From Actinomycetota bacterium (GTDB lineage Bacteria; Actinomycetota; Thermoleophilia; Solirubrobacterales; Thermoleophilaceae), in the NCBI GenBank assembly GCA_005883295.1, contig VAWV01000092.1:1-5321 (forward strand): a DNA stretch of 5,321 nucleotides, given 5' to 3'. The notes below the pieces were generated by a model. It saw nothing but the letters and a program-made list of their open reading frames with translations, did no database searches and was not told where the DNA came from. The translations under genes and the position numbers were made by a program. Position 1 is the first letter of the stretch, and every line of letters starts with the position of its first letter. Positions 5,274 through 5,321 of the stretch are shown here, in pieces.

Positions 5274-5321
5274 CTAGGGCGTGCCGCCTCCTCCGCCGCC
5301 CGAGCTCTGCTGGTGCTCCTT
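5274..5321 (-). CDS. C-terminal end of a gene entering from the right edge (partial)
   Basis: Read leftward from the window edge, 15 sense codons encode KEHQQSSGGGGGGTP and end in TAG at 5274-5276. The Ser/Gly-rich tail is like the disordered tails of several small proteins (for example FmdB-type zinc-ribbon proteins), but 15 residues do not allow identification. Support comes from the frame being open to the edge on the same strand as its neighbours, and from the hairpins at 5227-5263 and 5194-5215 placed directly downstream as a 3' end would require. Confidence 0.5.
   Translation of the reverse strand, partial: KEHQQSSGGGGGGTP

Noticed and set aside
4315..5277. Plus-strand open frame of 320 codons
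   Set aside because: Antisense to the epimerase, which has a full cofactor motif and active site; the frame reads as His/Val/Arg-rich filler.

Overview
The window is very GC-rich, uses GTG as well as ATG starts, and carries a tRNA gene without an encoded CCA end and GC-rich hairpins without a T-tract. This fits a high-GC actinobacterium. The short RemA-like protein and the CARDB/metal-motif/Gly-rich surface protein would suit a deep actinobacterial lineage such as Thermoleophilia (Solirubrobacterales-like), but that placement is an impression, not something the sequence proves.

Left part (1-1907, all minus strand): an apparent operon. A secreted clan GH-A glycoside hydrolase of GH39/PslG type (447-1907) is followed after 20 nt by a 62-residue single-pass membrane protein (238-426), and after 54 nt by the start of a small RemA/DUF370-like protein that leaves the window at position 1. 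Middle part (1908-4045): a 134-bp divergent intergenic region, then a plus-strand secreted protein of about 667 residues. It consists of a signal peptide, a CARDB domain, a MopE-type Asp/Cys metal-binding motif, a beta-helix-like segment and about 315 residues of Gly-rich repeat. Right part (4046-5321, all minus strand): a tRNA-Val(GAC) gene lying 6 nt tail-to-tail from the surface-protein gene, an extended-SDR nucleotide-sugar epimerase/dehydratase (4156-5151), a terminator hairpin with a UUCG loop, and the last 15 codons of a gene that enters from the right edge.

Taken together, the window encodes cell-surface functions: a secreted glycosidase, a secreted multi-domain surface protein and a probable nucleotide-sugar enzyme. 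The RemA-like protein is a possible regulator, since RemA of Bacillus controls extracellular-matrix genes. The functional link between these genes is inferred from proximity. The most distinctive points are the C33 anticodon loop of the tRNA, the RemA-like protein with a shortened linker beside a PslG-like glycosidase, and the domain mosaic of the Gly-rich protein. I see no mobile element, CRISPR array or defence system.
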